In this document: positions 1 through 7,863 of the stretch, piece by piece | Layout of the letters: every line of letters starts with the position of its first letter | Numbering within the stretch: the stretch's first letter is position 1 | DNA from: JAUIAI01 sp963976885 | GTDB lineage: Bacteria; Pseudomonadota; Gammaproteobacteria; Burkholderiales; Burkholderiaceae_E | Direction: 5' to 3' | Length of the DNA: 12,835 nt | Assembly (NCBI GenBank): GCA_963976885.1 | Contig: CAXBNM010000117.1 | Location: 1-12,835, forward strand | Notes under the pieces: generated by a model | Told to the model about the DNA's origin: nothing | The model's database searches: none | Seen by the model: the letters and a program-made list of their open reading frames with translations, nothing else | Translations under genes and position numbers: made by a program

Positions 1-1
1 G

Positions 2-427
2 GTAGCCGATGCCGTCGAATCGGCCTTTGCCCAGTTGGGCTCGACCAGCCTGCATTGTGCGCGGGCCGACAATCGCCGCCAGGTCATCGAGCATCTCGAC
101 TATCAGGCCTGTCAGCTCGTCATGATCGAAAAGGTGTTGGCCGAAGGTTCCGGCTTTCGTCTGGCGCGCGAGTTGCACCGCCGTTTTCCGGAGGTGGTGG
201 TCGTGATGCTTGCCGACCGCTTCTCGCTGCTTGACGGGCTGCGCGGCCGGCTGGCCGGTTGTGCCAGTTTGCTGGCCCGGCCGATCGAACCCGCGCGCCT
301 GCGGGCGGCAGTGCGGAGCCCGTTGCGGCGTGCCCGCGAGCAGCAAACCATGTGGGCGGTGGCCCAGGCGGGTGACTCTTCCGTATGGGGTCAGACCGCC
401 TGGCTTGATACCGGTATTGGCCGATGA
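2..427 (+). CDS. pilG: PilG-like response regulator receiver, degenerate, 5' end cut by window
   Basis: The reading frame is open from base 2, so the gene begins upstream of the window and 141 codons of its C-terminal part are seen. It looks like a single receiver domain. The segment LLDGLRGRLAGCASLLARPI lines up with the PilG signature as I recall it (LFDxxxGRIVGSxxYLTKPF). PilG is the CheY-like output regulator of twitching motility. The usual phospho-acceptor motif (L-D-x-M-x-P-x-x-x-G) here reads MIEKVLAEGSGF, putting Glu where Asp is expected. The later Thr/Ser is Ala (MLAD) and the conserved Lys is Arg (ARPI). The N-terminal acidic pair lies outside the window. A tail of about 30 residues rich in W, A and G follows the domain. 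It overlaps pilH by ATGA (424-427). It may be a pseudo-receiver beside an intact PilG further upstream, or the tail of a larger protein. The receiver fold is fairly sure; the name is less so. Confidence 0.6.
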   Translation, partial: VADAVESAFAQLGSTSLHCARADNRRQVIEHLDYQACQLVMIEKVLAEGSGFRLARELHRRFPEVVVVMLADRFSLLDGLRGRLAGCASLLARPIEPARLRAAVRSPLRRAREQQTMWAVAQAGDSSVWGQTAWLDTGIGR

Positions 428-810
428 GAACGCCGGCACCGTTGCAATCCCGACTTGCGTTGGTGGTCGACGACCTGCCGGCTGATCGTGATCGGCTCAG
501 CGGCATACTGATCAAGGCCGGCTGGCGCGTCACCCATGCGGGCGATGGCATGCAAGCCGTGGCTCGCGCCAAGGCCGGTCGGCCCGCGATCATCTTCATG
601 GACATCATGATGCCGGAGATGGACGGTTTCCACGCCTGCCGGCAACTGCTGGCCGATCAGGACACGCACGCCATTCCTGTCGTGTTCGTGTCAGCCAAGA
701 ATCAACGCGCCGATCAGGTCTGGGTGCGCGCCAATGGCGGCCGCGAACTGATCGCCAAACCCTACGCCAGCGCCGATGTGCTGGCGGCCTTGAAATTTGC
801 GCCGGAATAA
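424..810 (+). CDS. pilH: Twitching motility response regulator PilH
   Basis: A 128-residue single-domain CheY-like receiver. Key residues are all present: acidic pair D16-D17, phospho-acceptor D60 in FMDIMMPEMDGF, Ser at 90 in FVSAK, and K112 in AKPY. The stretch NQRADQVWVRANGGRE (93-108) matches the PilH pattern DQETDKVWxxRQGARD known from Pseudomonas, which separates it from PilG. In that system PilH is phosphorylated by the Pil-Chp kinase and acts on pilus retraction or as a phosphate sink limiting PilG. The start ATG overlaps the stop of the upstream receiver (ATGA), implying translational coupling. pilI follows 5 nt after the stop. The position directly after a PilG-like gene and before pilI-pilJ-pilL supports the name. 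Having both an intact and a degenerate receiver in tandem suggests PilH, or a PilG outside the window, takes the phosphoryl group. Confidence 0.88.
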   Translation: MRTPAPLQSRLALVVDDLPADRDRLSGILIKAGWRVTHAGDGMQAVARAKAGRPAIIFMDIMMPEMDGFHACRQLLADQDTHAIPVVFVSAKNQRADQVWVRANGGRELIAKPYASADVLAALKFAPE

Positions 811-815
811 CGCTT

Positions 816-1343
816 ATGGCCCAGGAACAGTCCGAGTTGGATGCTGTGCAAAGCAACGATGCTGTGATGCGCTTCGATGTTGAAATCGGTGGTGTGCGCC
901 TGTTGCTGCCAGAGGGCGTGCCTTGCGAGTATTTTCCGCAGGCGGTTGTTTATCCGATTCCGCGTGCCCCGCGTCGTTTGCTTGGCATGATGCATTTGCG
1001 CGGCCATCCGGTGCCGGTGTTCGATACCCAGGTCCAGACGACCGACTTGTTGCCTATTGTGCAGAGCTGCGAATTTGTCGTGTTACGCGACTCGCACGAT
1101 GCGGTCGGTCTGATCTGTGATCGCCCGCCCGGAAGCGTAAGCTTGCTGGGCGAAATCAGCGAACCCGTCAGGCCTGAGTCACCGTTCGCCGCTGCGTTGC
1201 GGCAAGCCTATCGTGTCACCGACGAGGAAGTCGGGCACGGCGGCGCCGGGCTGGGCCTGGTGTGGTCTTTCGATCTGGCGGCGCTGATCGACGCGTGCCT
1301 GGCGCAATCAGAACCAACCGAGGAAGTCACCCAACATGGCTGA
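816..1343 (+). CDS. pilI: CheW-like coupling protein PilI
   Basis: A 175-residue CheW-domain protein. The CheW hallmark GMMHLRGHPVPVFD (57-70) corresponds to the G-x-x-N-L-R-G-x-x-x-P-V-x-D motif. It is preceded by YPIPRAPRRLLG, and a typical CheW beta strand FVVLRDSHDAVGLICD lies at 87-102. Such proteins bridge a chemoreceptor and the CheA-type kinase. In Pil-Chp clusters PilI joins PilJ to PilL/ChpA at the pole. The ATG at 816 lies 5 nt after pilH. The Shine-Dalgarno is weak, so coupling to pilH translation is likely. Its 3' end overlaps pilJ by 8 nt. The protein is about the length of known PilI, with a short acidic tail beyond the domain. A general CheW name would also fit, but the neighbours make PilI the better call. 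Confidence 0.87.
   Translation: MAQEQSELDAVQSNDAVMRFDVEIGGVRLLLPEGVPCEYFPQAVVYPIPRAPRRLLGMMHLRGHPVPVFDTQVQTTDLLPIVQSCEFVVLRDSHDAVGLICDRPPGSVSLLGEISEPVRPESPFAAALRQAYRVTDEEVGHGGAGLGLVWSFDLAALIDACLAQSEPTEEVTQHG
1320..1326 (+). promoter_or_regulatory. Ribosome binding site for pilJ
   Basis: GAGGAAG lies 9 nt before the ATG at 1336, inside the 3' end of pilI. It supports the 8-nt overlapping start of pilJ. It is one of the better Shine-Dalgarno matches within the pil operon, where the other starts lean on stop/start overlap. Confidence 0.55.
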
Positions 1344-3714
1344 ACCCACACCCGGCTCTGCGTCGCAGGAGGCGGCCATTGCCGATGACACGTCCGTGAC
1401 GAGCCGCGCCGATGCAAAGCCCGCGAATGCAGTGGCTGCGCCAAAACCCCCTCAGGCCGGCCGCGCCGCGGCGGCCGATCGGCATCGTGCAGCGGCGGGC
1501 GGCAAAGGCAGTGCCGGTAGCCGCCTGGCCCGAATGGCCTGGGTCTTGCTGGCAATTGTCGCCACGGTAGCCCTTTGCGCCTGGATTGCCCTGAATCTGT
1601 TTGAGCGCCAGGCGCGGTTTGCCGATGCGCAGCGGCTTGGCGTATACCGTGATCTGCAGGCCAACCGGGTTATTGAATACCTGGGCCATCAGTCTGATGC
1701 CATGCGCTATCTGGCTCGGCAGCCGCTGGCCGACACCGGCGTGGCGGCACCGGCAGCCCCCGCCGCAGCACTCGTTGCTGTCGCGCCGCCTGCGCTCGGT
1801 GAGCAAGCTGCCCCGGTGGCAACGATTGCTGCCAACGCGGCCGTGATTGCCGATGCCGCGCTGAGCACCGGCTTGTCCGATCTGTTGCTGGTCGAGGCCG
1901 CGAGCCAACGTATTCGGTTTGCCCGTGGGCCGGGCTTTGCCAATCGGATCGACGCCACGCTGAACGAATCGGTGCCGGGCGATAAAGCCATCATCGAAGC
2001 GCTGGCGGCGACCGGCAGTTCAACCGAAGGCATTGCCGATCCGGGGCGGCCGAACAGTGACTTCGTTGCCTTGCATCCGTTTTCCCGGGTCGGGGACGAG
2101 GCTGGCGCGTCGATGGCCGCCTGGTATTCGGTACCGCTGCAAAACAGCGGTGGCGAGTTGGTGCTGTTGGGGCGTACCGAGTTCGCCAGCCTGCTCGGGC
2201 ATTTGAATGAAACCGCAGTCGATCCGTCGCCGTTTCTGAATGAAACGCCGCAGACCCGCCTGCTGATCGGTACCGATTACGAAGGCCTGGACGAGGCTTT
2301 GCTGCGCGAATCCTTGCGCACGCCGGTGCGCATCATGGCGGTCAGCGGCGAGCAGGGGCGCCCGACGATGGCGGCCTTGCGCCGGCTTGAGGTGGCGGGC
2401 AATCCGATGACGCTGGCCATTGTGCAGAGTCGTCCGACGGTTGCGGGGCTGCTGAACGCAATCTGGTTACCACTGGCGGTCGGTCTGGCCCTGATAGCCA
2501 TTGCGTTCGGCACCCTGGCGGTGCGCACCGGGGGCGCGGCAGCCAGTTTGCCGCCGCGGCTGACGCAAACGGTCAGAGCCTTGCGGCAAGGCGATTTCTC
2601 GGCGCGTACGGGTCTGCGCGGCGCGCAGGATTACGTCGGCCTTGGCGAAACCATCGATCTGGTTCTCGAAGAGCGCGCCGCGGCCATCAACAAGGCCTCG
2701 CGCGAGAACGCTGAACTCAATGCCTCGGTGGTCCGCATCATGGAAACTGTCGGCACCATCGCCGCAACTCGCGACCTGACGATGCGGGTGCCGGTCACTG
2801 AGGACGTTACCGGCGCCATCTCCGATGCGTTGAATATGCTGACCGAAGAAACCGGGCGCGCGCTCAGCCAGGTGAATGAAGTTGCCCAGGAGGTTGCGCG
2901 GGCGTCGTTGGCGGTCAAGCAGATGGGCGACCAGGCCGAACAGAACGTGCGCCATGAGCGCGAAGAGGTGCGCCTGGCGGTGGACGAAGTGGCGCAGGCC
3001 GCGACCGCCATCGGGCAGGCTGCTCAGGAGGCAAGCGCCGCCGAAGCCGGCGAGCGCCGCGCCGATTCGTCCAGTACCGAAGCCTCACACAAGGTACGGG
3101 CAACCGCCAATGGCGTGCTGAAGGCTCGCGAACTGATTCGCCAGACCGAAAAGCGGGTCAAGCGCCTGGGTGAGCATTCGCAGGAAATCGGTCAGGTGGT
3201 CGGCATCATCGAATCAATCTCCGAGCGCACCGGTATTCTGGCGCTCAATACCTCGTTGCAGGCGGCGGCCGCTGGTGAATCGGGGCGGCAATTTGCCGGG
3301 CTGGCCGACGAGGTCAAACGCCTGTCCAAGTCGGCGGGTCAGGCGACTGCACAGATCGGCCGCATGGTGTCGGCCATTCAATCTGAAACGGCCGAGACCG
3401 TTGGCGCGGTCAGCAGCGCGATCATGCAAGTCGTCGAGATCAGTACCCATGTGGCGCAGGCCGATGAAGCGATGGGCACGACACGCTCGGAGATCGAGGC
3501 GGTGGTAGAGCGAATAGCCGCGCTGTCGGCCTCGGTTGCCGAACAGGCCGACCTGAGCCGTCAGCTCCAGGATCGCGCCAATCAGATCACTTCAGCCAAT
3601 GTCCAGACGCTGGCCGAACTGGAGAGTCAGTCGGCCGAGACCAGTCGACTGGTCGATTGCGCACGCTCGCTGATCAAAGCGGTGGGTGAATTCAAGACCG
3701 GGCCGGCCTCATGA
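1336..3714 (+). CDS. pilJ: Pilus chemoreceptor (methyl-accepting chemotaxis protein) PilJ
   Basis: A 792-residue transmembrane chemoreceptor. Residues 1-63 are an Ala/Pro-rich cytoplasmic extension. The first membrane helix spans about 66-89, the periplasmic region about 90-370, and the second helix about 372-396. A HAMP-like segment follows at about 405-445 and a second at about 467-505 (DLTMRVPVTEDVTGAI, close to PilJ's DLTVxxxVTEDxTGAI). The coiled-coil signalling hairpin has its tip at about 627-660 (ISERTGILALNTSLQAAAAG, then ESGRQFAGLADEVKRL), with typical PilJ spelling. The periplasmic part contains an Ala/Pro-rich insert (133-165), then a region that reads more like a Cache sensor (LSDLLLVEAASQRIRFA at about 180-196) than the helical PilJ sensor. 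It passes the pilus contact signal to PilL via PilI. It is longer than the roughly 680 residues of Pseudomonas PilJ. It overlaps pilI by 8 nt and pilL by ATGA. Confidence 0.85.
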   Translation: MAEPTPGSASQEAAIADDTSVTSRADAKPANAVAAPKPPQAGRAAAADRHRAAAGGKGSAGSRLARMAWVLLAIVATVALCAWIALNLFERQARFADAQRLGVYRDLQANRVIEYLGHQSDAMRYLARQPLADTGVAAPAAPAAALVAVAPPALGEQAAPVATIAANAAVIADAALSTGLSDLLLVEAASQRIRFARGPGFANRIDATLNESVPGDKAIIEALAATGSSTEGIADPGRPNSDFVALHPFSRVGDEAGASMAAWYSVPLQNSGGELVLLGRTEFASLLGHLNETAVDPSPFLNETPQTRLLIGTDYEGLDEALLRESLRTPVRIMAVSGEQGRPTMAALRRLEVAGNPMTLAIVQSRPTVAGLLNAIWLPLAVGLALIAIAFGTLAVRTGGAAASLPPRLTQTVRALRQGDFSARTGLRGAQDYVGLGETIDLVLEERAAAINKASRENAELNASVVRIMETVGTIAATRDLTMRVPVTEDVTGAISDALNMLTEETGRALSQVNEVAQEVARASLAVKQMGDQAEQNVRHEREEVRLAVDEVAQAATAIGQAAQEASAAEAGERRADSSSTEASHKVRATANGVLKARELIRQTEKRVKRLGEHSQEIGQVVGIIESISERTGILALNTSLQAAAAGESGRQFAGLADEVKRLSKSAGQATAQIGRMVSAIQSETAETVGAVSSAIMQVVEISTHVAQADEAMGTTRSEIEAVVERIAALSASVAEQADLSRQLQDRANQITSANVQTLAELESQSAETSRLVDCARSLIKAVGEFKTGPAS

Positions 3715-6700
3715 GCGACGCTTCAACCGGCGCCGATTCGCTCGTGCTCACCGCGGCGCAACTGGACCGCCTCAATACCGCTGCGGTGGCAATGCTCGAC
3801 CCGCTGGCGGCGCAGCCGTCATCGCCACCAGGCCATGCGGTGCAACTGGCGGGCATGCAGGAGAAGATCCGAGGCTGCGCGGCGACGGCCACCGAACTGG
3901 CGCTGCCCGGCTTCGCCGAACTGGCCAACCGGGTCGCCGCCCATACGCCCGCAGAAGTCGATGCGACGCTGGCCGCCGCGTTCGAGGCCTGGGTTGAGTT
4001 GGCGGTTGCGTTTTGCACCTGTCAGCTAGGGGCCGAGCAGGTCGGTTCACTTCTTGAGCAGTCACTGGCTCTTGCGGCGCCGGGCGAGGGTGAGCCCGAT
4101 CGGGACGCACTGCTTGCCGGTCTGGCCAGTGAAGCGGGCCGCTTGCAACACGCCGGCGAACAGCTGGCTGTCGAGGTTGCCGAACAAGGGCCCGAGGTTG
4201 GCAGCGACGAGCTCGACATGCTGGCGCAGGCCTGCACGGAGTTGGCCGCCGAAATGGTCCGGCTCGAACATGCCGCACCGCATCAGGTCTATTCGCTGAT
4301 TTCCGAGCGGGCTGGCTACTTTGCCAACGCGATGCGTTACATGGGGTTGGAGCCGCTGGCCAATCTTTTCGAGCATCTTATTGGCCGCTTGCATCAACAG
4401 GTCGAATCAGGGGCGGTGCTTGATGAGGCTCATCACGAGGCGTTGCTGGCGTGGCCGCAGCGATGGGCAGATTGGTTCGCCCGCCGCCGCCCGGGCCAGT
4501 TGACGCATGCGCTCGCCTTGCATGAACTGCCGCTCTGGCATGCGCCACAGTTGCTGGCGCTGGCACGCGCGAGCGTCATGCGTTTGCAACTGGTTGGCAG
4601 CCGCCGCATCGAACGCGCGCCCGACGATGTCGAGGCCGACGAGTTGTCGCTCGAGATTGCGCAGGATGCCGACCATGAGGTGGTCGATAATCTGTTGCGT
4701 GAACTGCCCGCGCTGACGATCGAATTCACTGATGCCGTTACCGAAGTGGCAACCGGCAATGGGGCGCAGATGGGCAACGCGCGGCGGGTTGCGCACACCA
4801 TCAAGGGCGCAGCCAACACGGTCGACGTCATTGGCGTGGCCAATCTGACCCACGCCCTCGAAGACTTGCTGCAATTGCTCGAGCAGGCCGGGGCCGCGCC
4901 CGACAAATCCGCCGTCGACATCTTGTGTGAAGCCTCGGACTGCCTCGCCGAAATGGTCGAATCGCTCATTGGCATGAGCCCGGCGCCGACGAATTCGCTG
5001 GATATCTATCGCCGGGTGCTGGCCGAGGTGAATCGCTTTGCCGATGAGCTGGAAGCCCGTTTCCAGGACCAGCTTGCTCAGGCCGATATCGAGCCCGCGG
5101 CACCAGCCGAGCCTGCCGTCGATGATGATGAGCTGGGCCCGTTGCCGCCCGAGGTACAAACCCAGGGCGGTGCTGATAACGAATTGGCAACGATGAGTCT
5201 GGCTGATTTTGACCTGCCAGCGCTCGATTTCGGCAATGAACCGGATGACACCGGAACCACCAACCCCGACAACGTAGATCTGTTGTTTGATGTCCCGGTG
5301 CTGGGTTCGGGTAATGATTCAACGGCCAACTGGATGGACTGGGAGGCGGGTCGGCATGATCGGTCCGCGCGCAAGCGGATGGGGCGCGACGAACCCTTCG
5401 GCGCGGCCAGCGAAGAGCCCGATGAGGCCGATCCGGCTGACGAGGGGCGTCAGCCGGTGCCGATGCTACGCGTGTTTGCGCCGGTCATGGAGCGCTTGCT
5501 GCAGGCTGCTGACGAGGCGGTGGTGGCGGTTTCGGAGTTGCGCGATGTTCTCAACGATATCAACTGCTCGCACCGCTCGATGCGCGATGGCAGCGATCGG
5601 ATCGACACCTTGTCGGTGGAGCTTGATCGGCTGATCGATGCTGCACCGATGCTCACGCCGCAGGCCGATAGCACCCAACCGGGTGAACTCGATCCGCTCG
5701 AATTGGAGCGCTACACTGAAATTCATACCGTCTCGCGACGTATTACCGAAGTGGCGGCCGACAGCAAGCTGATCGAACAACAGATCGAGCAGCAGATTGA
5801 CCGCGCCAATGGGCTGGTCGACAAACTGGATCGGGTGCAATCGGTGGTGCGCGACGGGGCGTTGCGGGCGCGGATGGTCGATGCCGGCAGTATTGCGTCC
5901 CGGTTGCAGCGTGCCGCACGGCAGGCGGCGCGGGCCTGCGACAAACAGATTCAGCTCACGGTCCACGGTGGCGAAACTGCGGTCGATGGCGAAACGCTGC
6001 AACGGGTGGTCGATTCGCTCGCCCATCTGGTGCGCAATGCGGTCGACCACGGCATCGAGGCGCCGAGCGCGCGCCGACAGGCGGGCAAGCCCACGCAGGG
6101 CGAGATCACCGTGACCTTCGAGCGCGAAGTGTCGGCGGTGACGATCATTGTTGAAGACGATGGCGCCGGTCTTGATCTGACCGCCATTGAAAGGCGCGCG
6201 CGCAGCTTGGGGCTGCTGCCCGATGGCGCGCCGCTCGATAGTCGAACCGCGGGTCAACTCATTCTGGCGCCAGGCTTTACCACGCGCACCATCCCGACCC
6301 AGCTCAGCGGGCGCGGGATTGGCCTGGATGTCGTCAACCAGACCGTGCGAGGCCTGCGTGGCGTACTGACTCTGTACGCTGAGCCGGGAGCCGGCACGCG
6401 GTTCGAGTTGAAACTGCCGCTGCAATTGACCTCGTTGTCGGCGTTTCTGATGCGCTCCGAAACGCATGTGTTGGCGTTGTCGGTACGCGGTATTGAAAAA
6501 ATTCTCGCCAATCTCGATGCCATCGAGCATCTCGACGATGGCATGCGCATGGCCTGGGCGGGGCGCCGCCTCGAAGTGCGGCGTCTGGACGAAGTGCTGG
6601 GCTTGCCGGCCGGGATGCTGGGCGGCGAGCGCGGCAAGCCCGAACCCGGAGAAGTCGTGCTGGTGGTGCGTCTGCCGGCCGGCGAACCCGTCGCGGTGCT

Positions 6701-7274
6701 TGTCCCCGAGCCGGGCCAGGCGCGGGAGGTAGTCGTGCGCTCACTGCCCGATTACATGCCGCGCATTGCCGGGACCGATGGGGTGGCGGTGCTTGGAGAC
6801 GGTGCGGTGGCGCCGGTCATCGATCTGCCCGAGATGCTGGCAGCTACCGCTGGTGCGCGGCCTGATCCGCGCCGACTCGGGCGCGTCGTGCAGCCGATGC
6901 CCGTCTGTCTGGTGGTGGACGACTCGGTCAGCGTGCGCCGCGCGATGGCGCATTTCATGCTCGATCTGGGTCTGTATTGCGACGCCGCGGGCGATGGCCG
7001 CCAGGCCTTGCAGATGGTGGCCCGGCGGGTCCCCGATCTGATCGTCATCGATCTGGAAATGCCCCGCATGAACGGCATCGAGCTGGCGCAGGCGCTGCGT
7101 CGCGAGCCGGCGACCCGGGATGTGCCGATCGTGATGATTACATCGCGCCACTCGGAAAAACACCGTACGATGGCCATGGCAGCAGGGGTCAATGTGTTCA
7201 TGACAAAACCGTATACCGAAGACGAATTGGCCAGCGTTGTCGGGTCCTGTCTGGCCGGTTCAACACACAAGTAG
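3711..7274 (+). CDS. pilL: Hybrid CheA-type histidine kinase PilL/ChpA, short form
   Basis: A 1187-residue soluble hybrid kinase. Residues 1-310 are helical, Ala/Leu-rich and lack a clear phospho-His motif. One Hpt domain at about 320-420 carries H362 in AHTIKGAANT. An acidic linker runs about 465-580. A dimerisation and coiled-coil part at about 590-740 includes ELERYTEIHTVSRR and GALRARMV, as in ChpA. The CheA ATPase spans about 745-903, with N-box HLVRNAVDHGIE (772-783), G1 EDDGAGLD and G2 GRGIGLDVV. A CheW-like regulatory domain follows at about 905-1045. The C-terminal receiver (about 1065-1183) has D1070/D1071, acceptor D1114 in VIDLEMPRMNG, T1144 and K1166. Pseudomonas ChpA is about 2470 residues with many Hpt/Spt/Tpt domains; this one is under half of that. 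It is predicted to autophosphorylate H362 and pass phosphate to PilH, PilG or its own receiver. No CheR/CheB genes follow. Confidence 0.9.
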   Translation: MSDASTGADSLVLTAAQLDRLNTAAVAMLDPLAAQPSSPPGHAVQLAGMQEKIRGCAATATELALPGFAELANRVAAHTPAEVDATLAAAFEAWVELAVAFCTCQLGAEQVGSLLEQSLALAAPGEGEPDRDALLAGLASEAGRLQHAGEQLAVEVAEQGPEVGSDELDMLAQACTELAAEMVRLEHAAPHQVYSLISERAGYFANAMRYMGLEPLANLFEHLIGRLHQQVESGAVLDEAHHEALLAWPQRWADWFARRRPGQLTHALALHELPLWHAPQLLALARASVMRLQLVGSRRIERAPDDVEADELSLEIAQDADHEVVDNLLRELPALTIEFTDAVTEVATGNGAQMGNARRVAHTIKGAANTVDVIGVANLTHALEDLLQLLEQAGAAPDKSAVDILCEASDCLAEMVESLIGMSPAPTNSLDIYRRVLAEVNRFADELEARFQDQLAQADIEPAAPAEPAVDDDELGPLPPEVQTQGGADNELATMSLADFDLPALDFGNEPDDTGTTNPDNVDLLFDVPVLGSGNDSTANWMDWEAGRHDRSARKRMGRDEPFGAASEEPDEADPADEGRQPVPMLRVFAPVMERLLQAADEAVVAVSELRDVLNDINCSHRSMRDGSDRIDTLSVELDRLIDAAPMLTPQADSTQPGELDPLELERYTEIHTVSRRITEVAADSKLIEQQIEQQIDRANGLVDKLDRVQSVVRDGALRARMVDAGSIASRLQRAARQAARACDKQIQLTVHGGETAVDGETLQRVVDSLAHLVRNAVDHGIEAPSARRQAGKPTQGEITVTFEREVSAVTIIVEDDGAGLDLTAIERRARSLGLLPDGAPLDSRTAGQLILAPGFTTRTIPTQLSGRGIGLDVVNQTVRGLRGVLTLYAEPGAGTRFELKLPLQLTSLSAFLMRSETHVLALSVRGIEKILANLDAIEHLDDGMRMAWAGRRLEVRRLDEVLGLPAGMLGGERGKPEPGEVVLVVRLPAGEPVAVLVPEPGQAREVVVRSLPDYMPRIAGTDGVAVLGDGAVAPVIDLPEMLAATAGARPDPRRLGRVVQPMPVCLVVDDSVSVRRAMAHFMLDLGLYCDAAGDGRQALQMVARRVPDLIVIDLEMPRMNGIELAQALRREPATRDVPIVMITSRHSEKHRTMAMAAGVNVFMTKPYTEDELASVVGSCLAGSTHK

Positions 7275-7319
7275 ATACAAGTCAGTCGGGACGGGCCCAA
7301 CGTCCGCGCCAGCAATGCC

Positions 7320-7348
7320 TTGTCGAGGGGCTTGTCGGTCGGTAGTAT
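7320..7348 (+). promoter_or_regulatory. Candidate sigma70-type promoter of the CBS gene
   Basis: TTGTCG (7320-7325) and TAGTAT (7343-7348) are separated by exactly 17 nt. Each box matches 4 of 6 consensus bases. It lies in the 107-nt gap after pilL, and a start near 7355 would leave a leader of about 27 nt carrying a good ribosome site. This suggests the CBS gene is transcribed independently of the pil operon. It was found by eye only. Confidence 0.45.
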
Positions 7349-7369
7349 CCTCGTTACATGGCTGGCTGC

Positions 7370-7375
7370 AAGGAG
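7370..7375 (+). promoter_or_regulatory. Ribosome binding site that sets the CBS gene start
   Basis: AAGGAG sits 6 nt before the ATG at 7382. The upstream in-frame ATG at 7358 would place this motif inside the coding region and has no Shine-Dalgarno of its own, and ATG 7376 directly abuts it. The start at 7382 is therefore preferred. Confidence 0.65.
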
Positions 7376-7381
7376 ATGGAT

Positions 7382-7846
7382 ATGAAGGTCAAGGAAGTTC
7401 TCACCGTCAAGGGCAATACCTTGTATACCGTCAGCCCGCAAACCCCGCTTTCCGAAGGCGTGGTGATCATGGCTGACCACGATATTGGCTCGCTCGTTGT
7501 CATGGACAAAGGCGCGCTCGCCGGTATGCTCACATTTCGGGAGGTGATCCGTATCCTCGCCAAACGCCAGGCTGAGGATCGTTCCGGCCCGACCCCGCCG
7601 GTCGCCGAATTCACCATTGGCGAAATCATGAACACCGACCCCTTTGTGGTGAGTCCGGACATGGAGGTCGACGATTTGCGTGCAGCCATGATCGAAAACC
7701 GCCAGCGATACCTGCCCGTCATGGATGAGAGCACGCTGATGGGTGTCATTTCGTTTCATGATGTCGCCCGGGCGGTTTTGAGCGAGCAAGACTTCGAAAA
7801 CAAGATGCTCAAGGCGTATATTCGGGACTGGCCGGCCGAAGGCTGA
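7382..7846 (+). CDS. Stand-alone two-CBS-domain protein
   Basis: A 154-residue protein made almost only of a CBS pair. CBS1 covers about 1-60, with the pattern DIGSLVVMDKGALAGMLTFR at 34-53. CBS2 covers about 75-135, with IGEIMNTDPFVVSPD at 79-93 and LPVMDESTLMGVISFHD at 111-127. A short tail ends in KAYIRDWPAEG. CBS pairs commonly bind adenine nucleotides (AMP, ATP, SAM) and regulate a partner. Without a fused effector domain the partner here is unknown. Similar small CBS proteins are widespread in betaproteobacteria as hypothetical genes. The start at 7382 is chosen for its AAGGAG site; starting at 7358 would add eight residues. It has its own candidate promoter and lies between the pil operon and surE, without overlap to either. 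No target can be inferred from the sequence alone. Confidence 0.88.
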   Translation: MKVKEVLTVKGNTLYTVSPQTPLSEGVVIMADHDIGSLVVMDKGALAGMLTFREVIRILAKRQAEDRSGPTPPVAEFTIGEIMNTDPFVVSPDMEVDDLRAAMIENRQRYLPVMDESTLMGVISFHDVARAVLSEQDFENKMLKAYIRDWPAEG

Positions 7847-7847
7847 T

Positions 7848-7863
7848 CGGGTACGCGTGCCCG
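7848..7863 (+). terminator. Short hairpin just after the CBS gene stop
   Basis: CGGGTA-CGCG-TGCCCG forms a 6-bp stem with one G·U pair and a four-base loop, starting 1 nt after the TGA. No run of T follows, so it is not a classic intrinsic terminator. It could stabilise the mRNA 3' end or assist Rho-dependent ending. The rest of the 152-nt gap to surE shows only weaker four-bp stems. Confidence 0.25.

Noticed and set aside
5466..6530. Minus-strand open frame (354 codons) inside pilL
   Set aside because: It lies wholly opposite the PilL kinase core, which carries clear ATPase motifs.
7290..7306. GGACG/CGTCC hairpin after pilL as a terminator
   Set aside because: The stem is only 5 bp with a 7-nt loop and no T-run. 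It is too weak to support.
7358..7381. Upstream ATG start for the CBS gene
   Set aside because: The AAGGAG ribosome site sits between this ATG and the one at 7382 with ideal spacing to the latter, so the later start is favoured.
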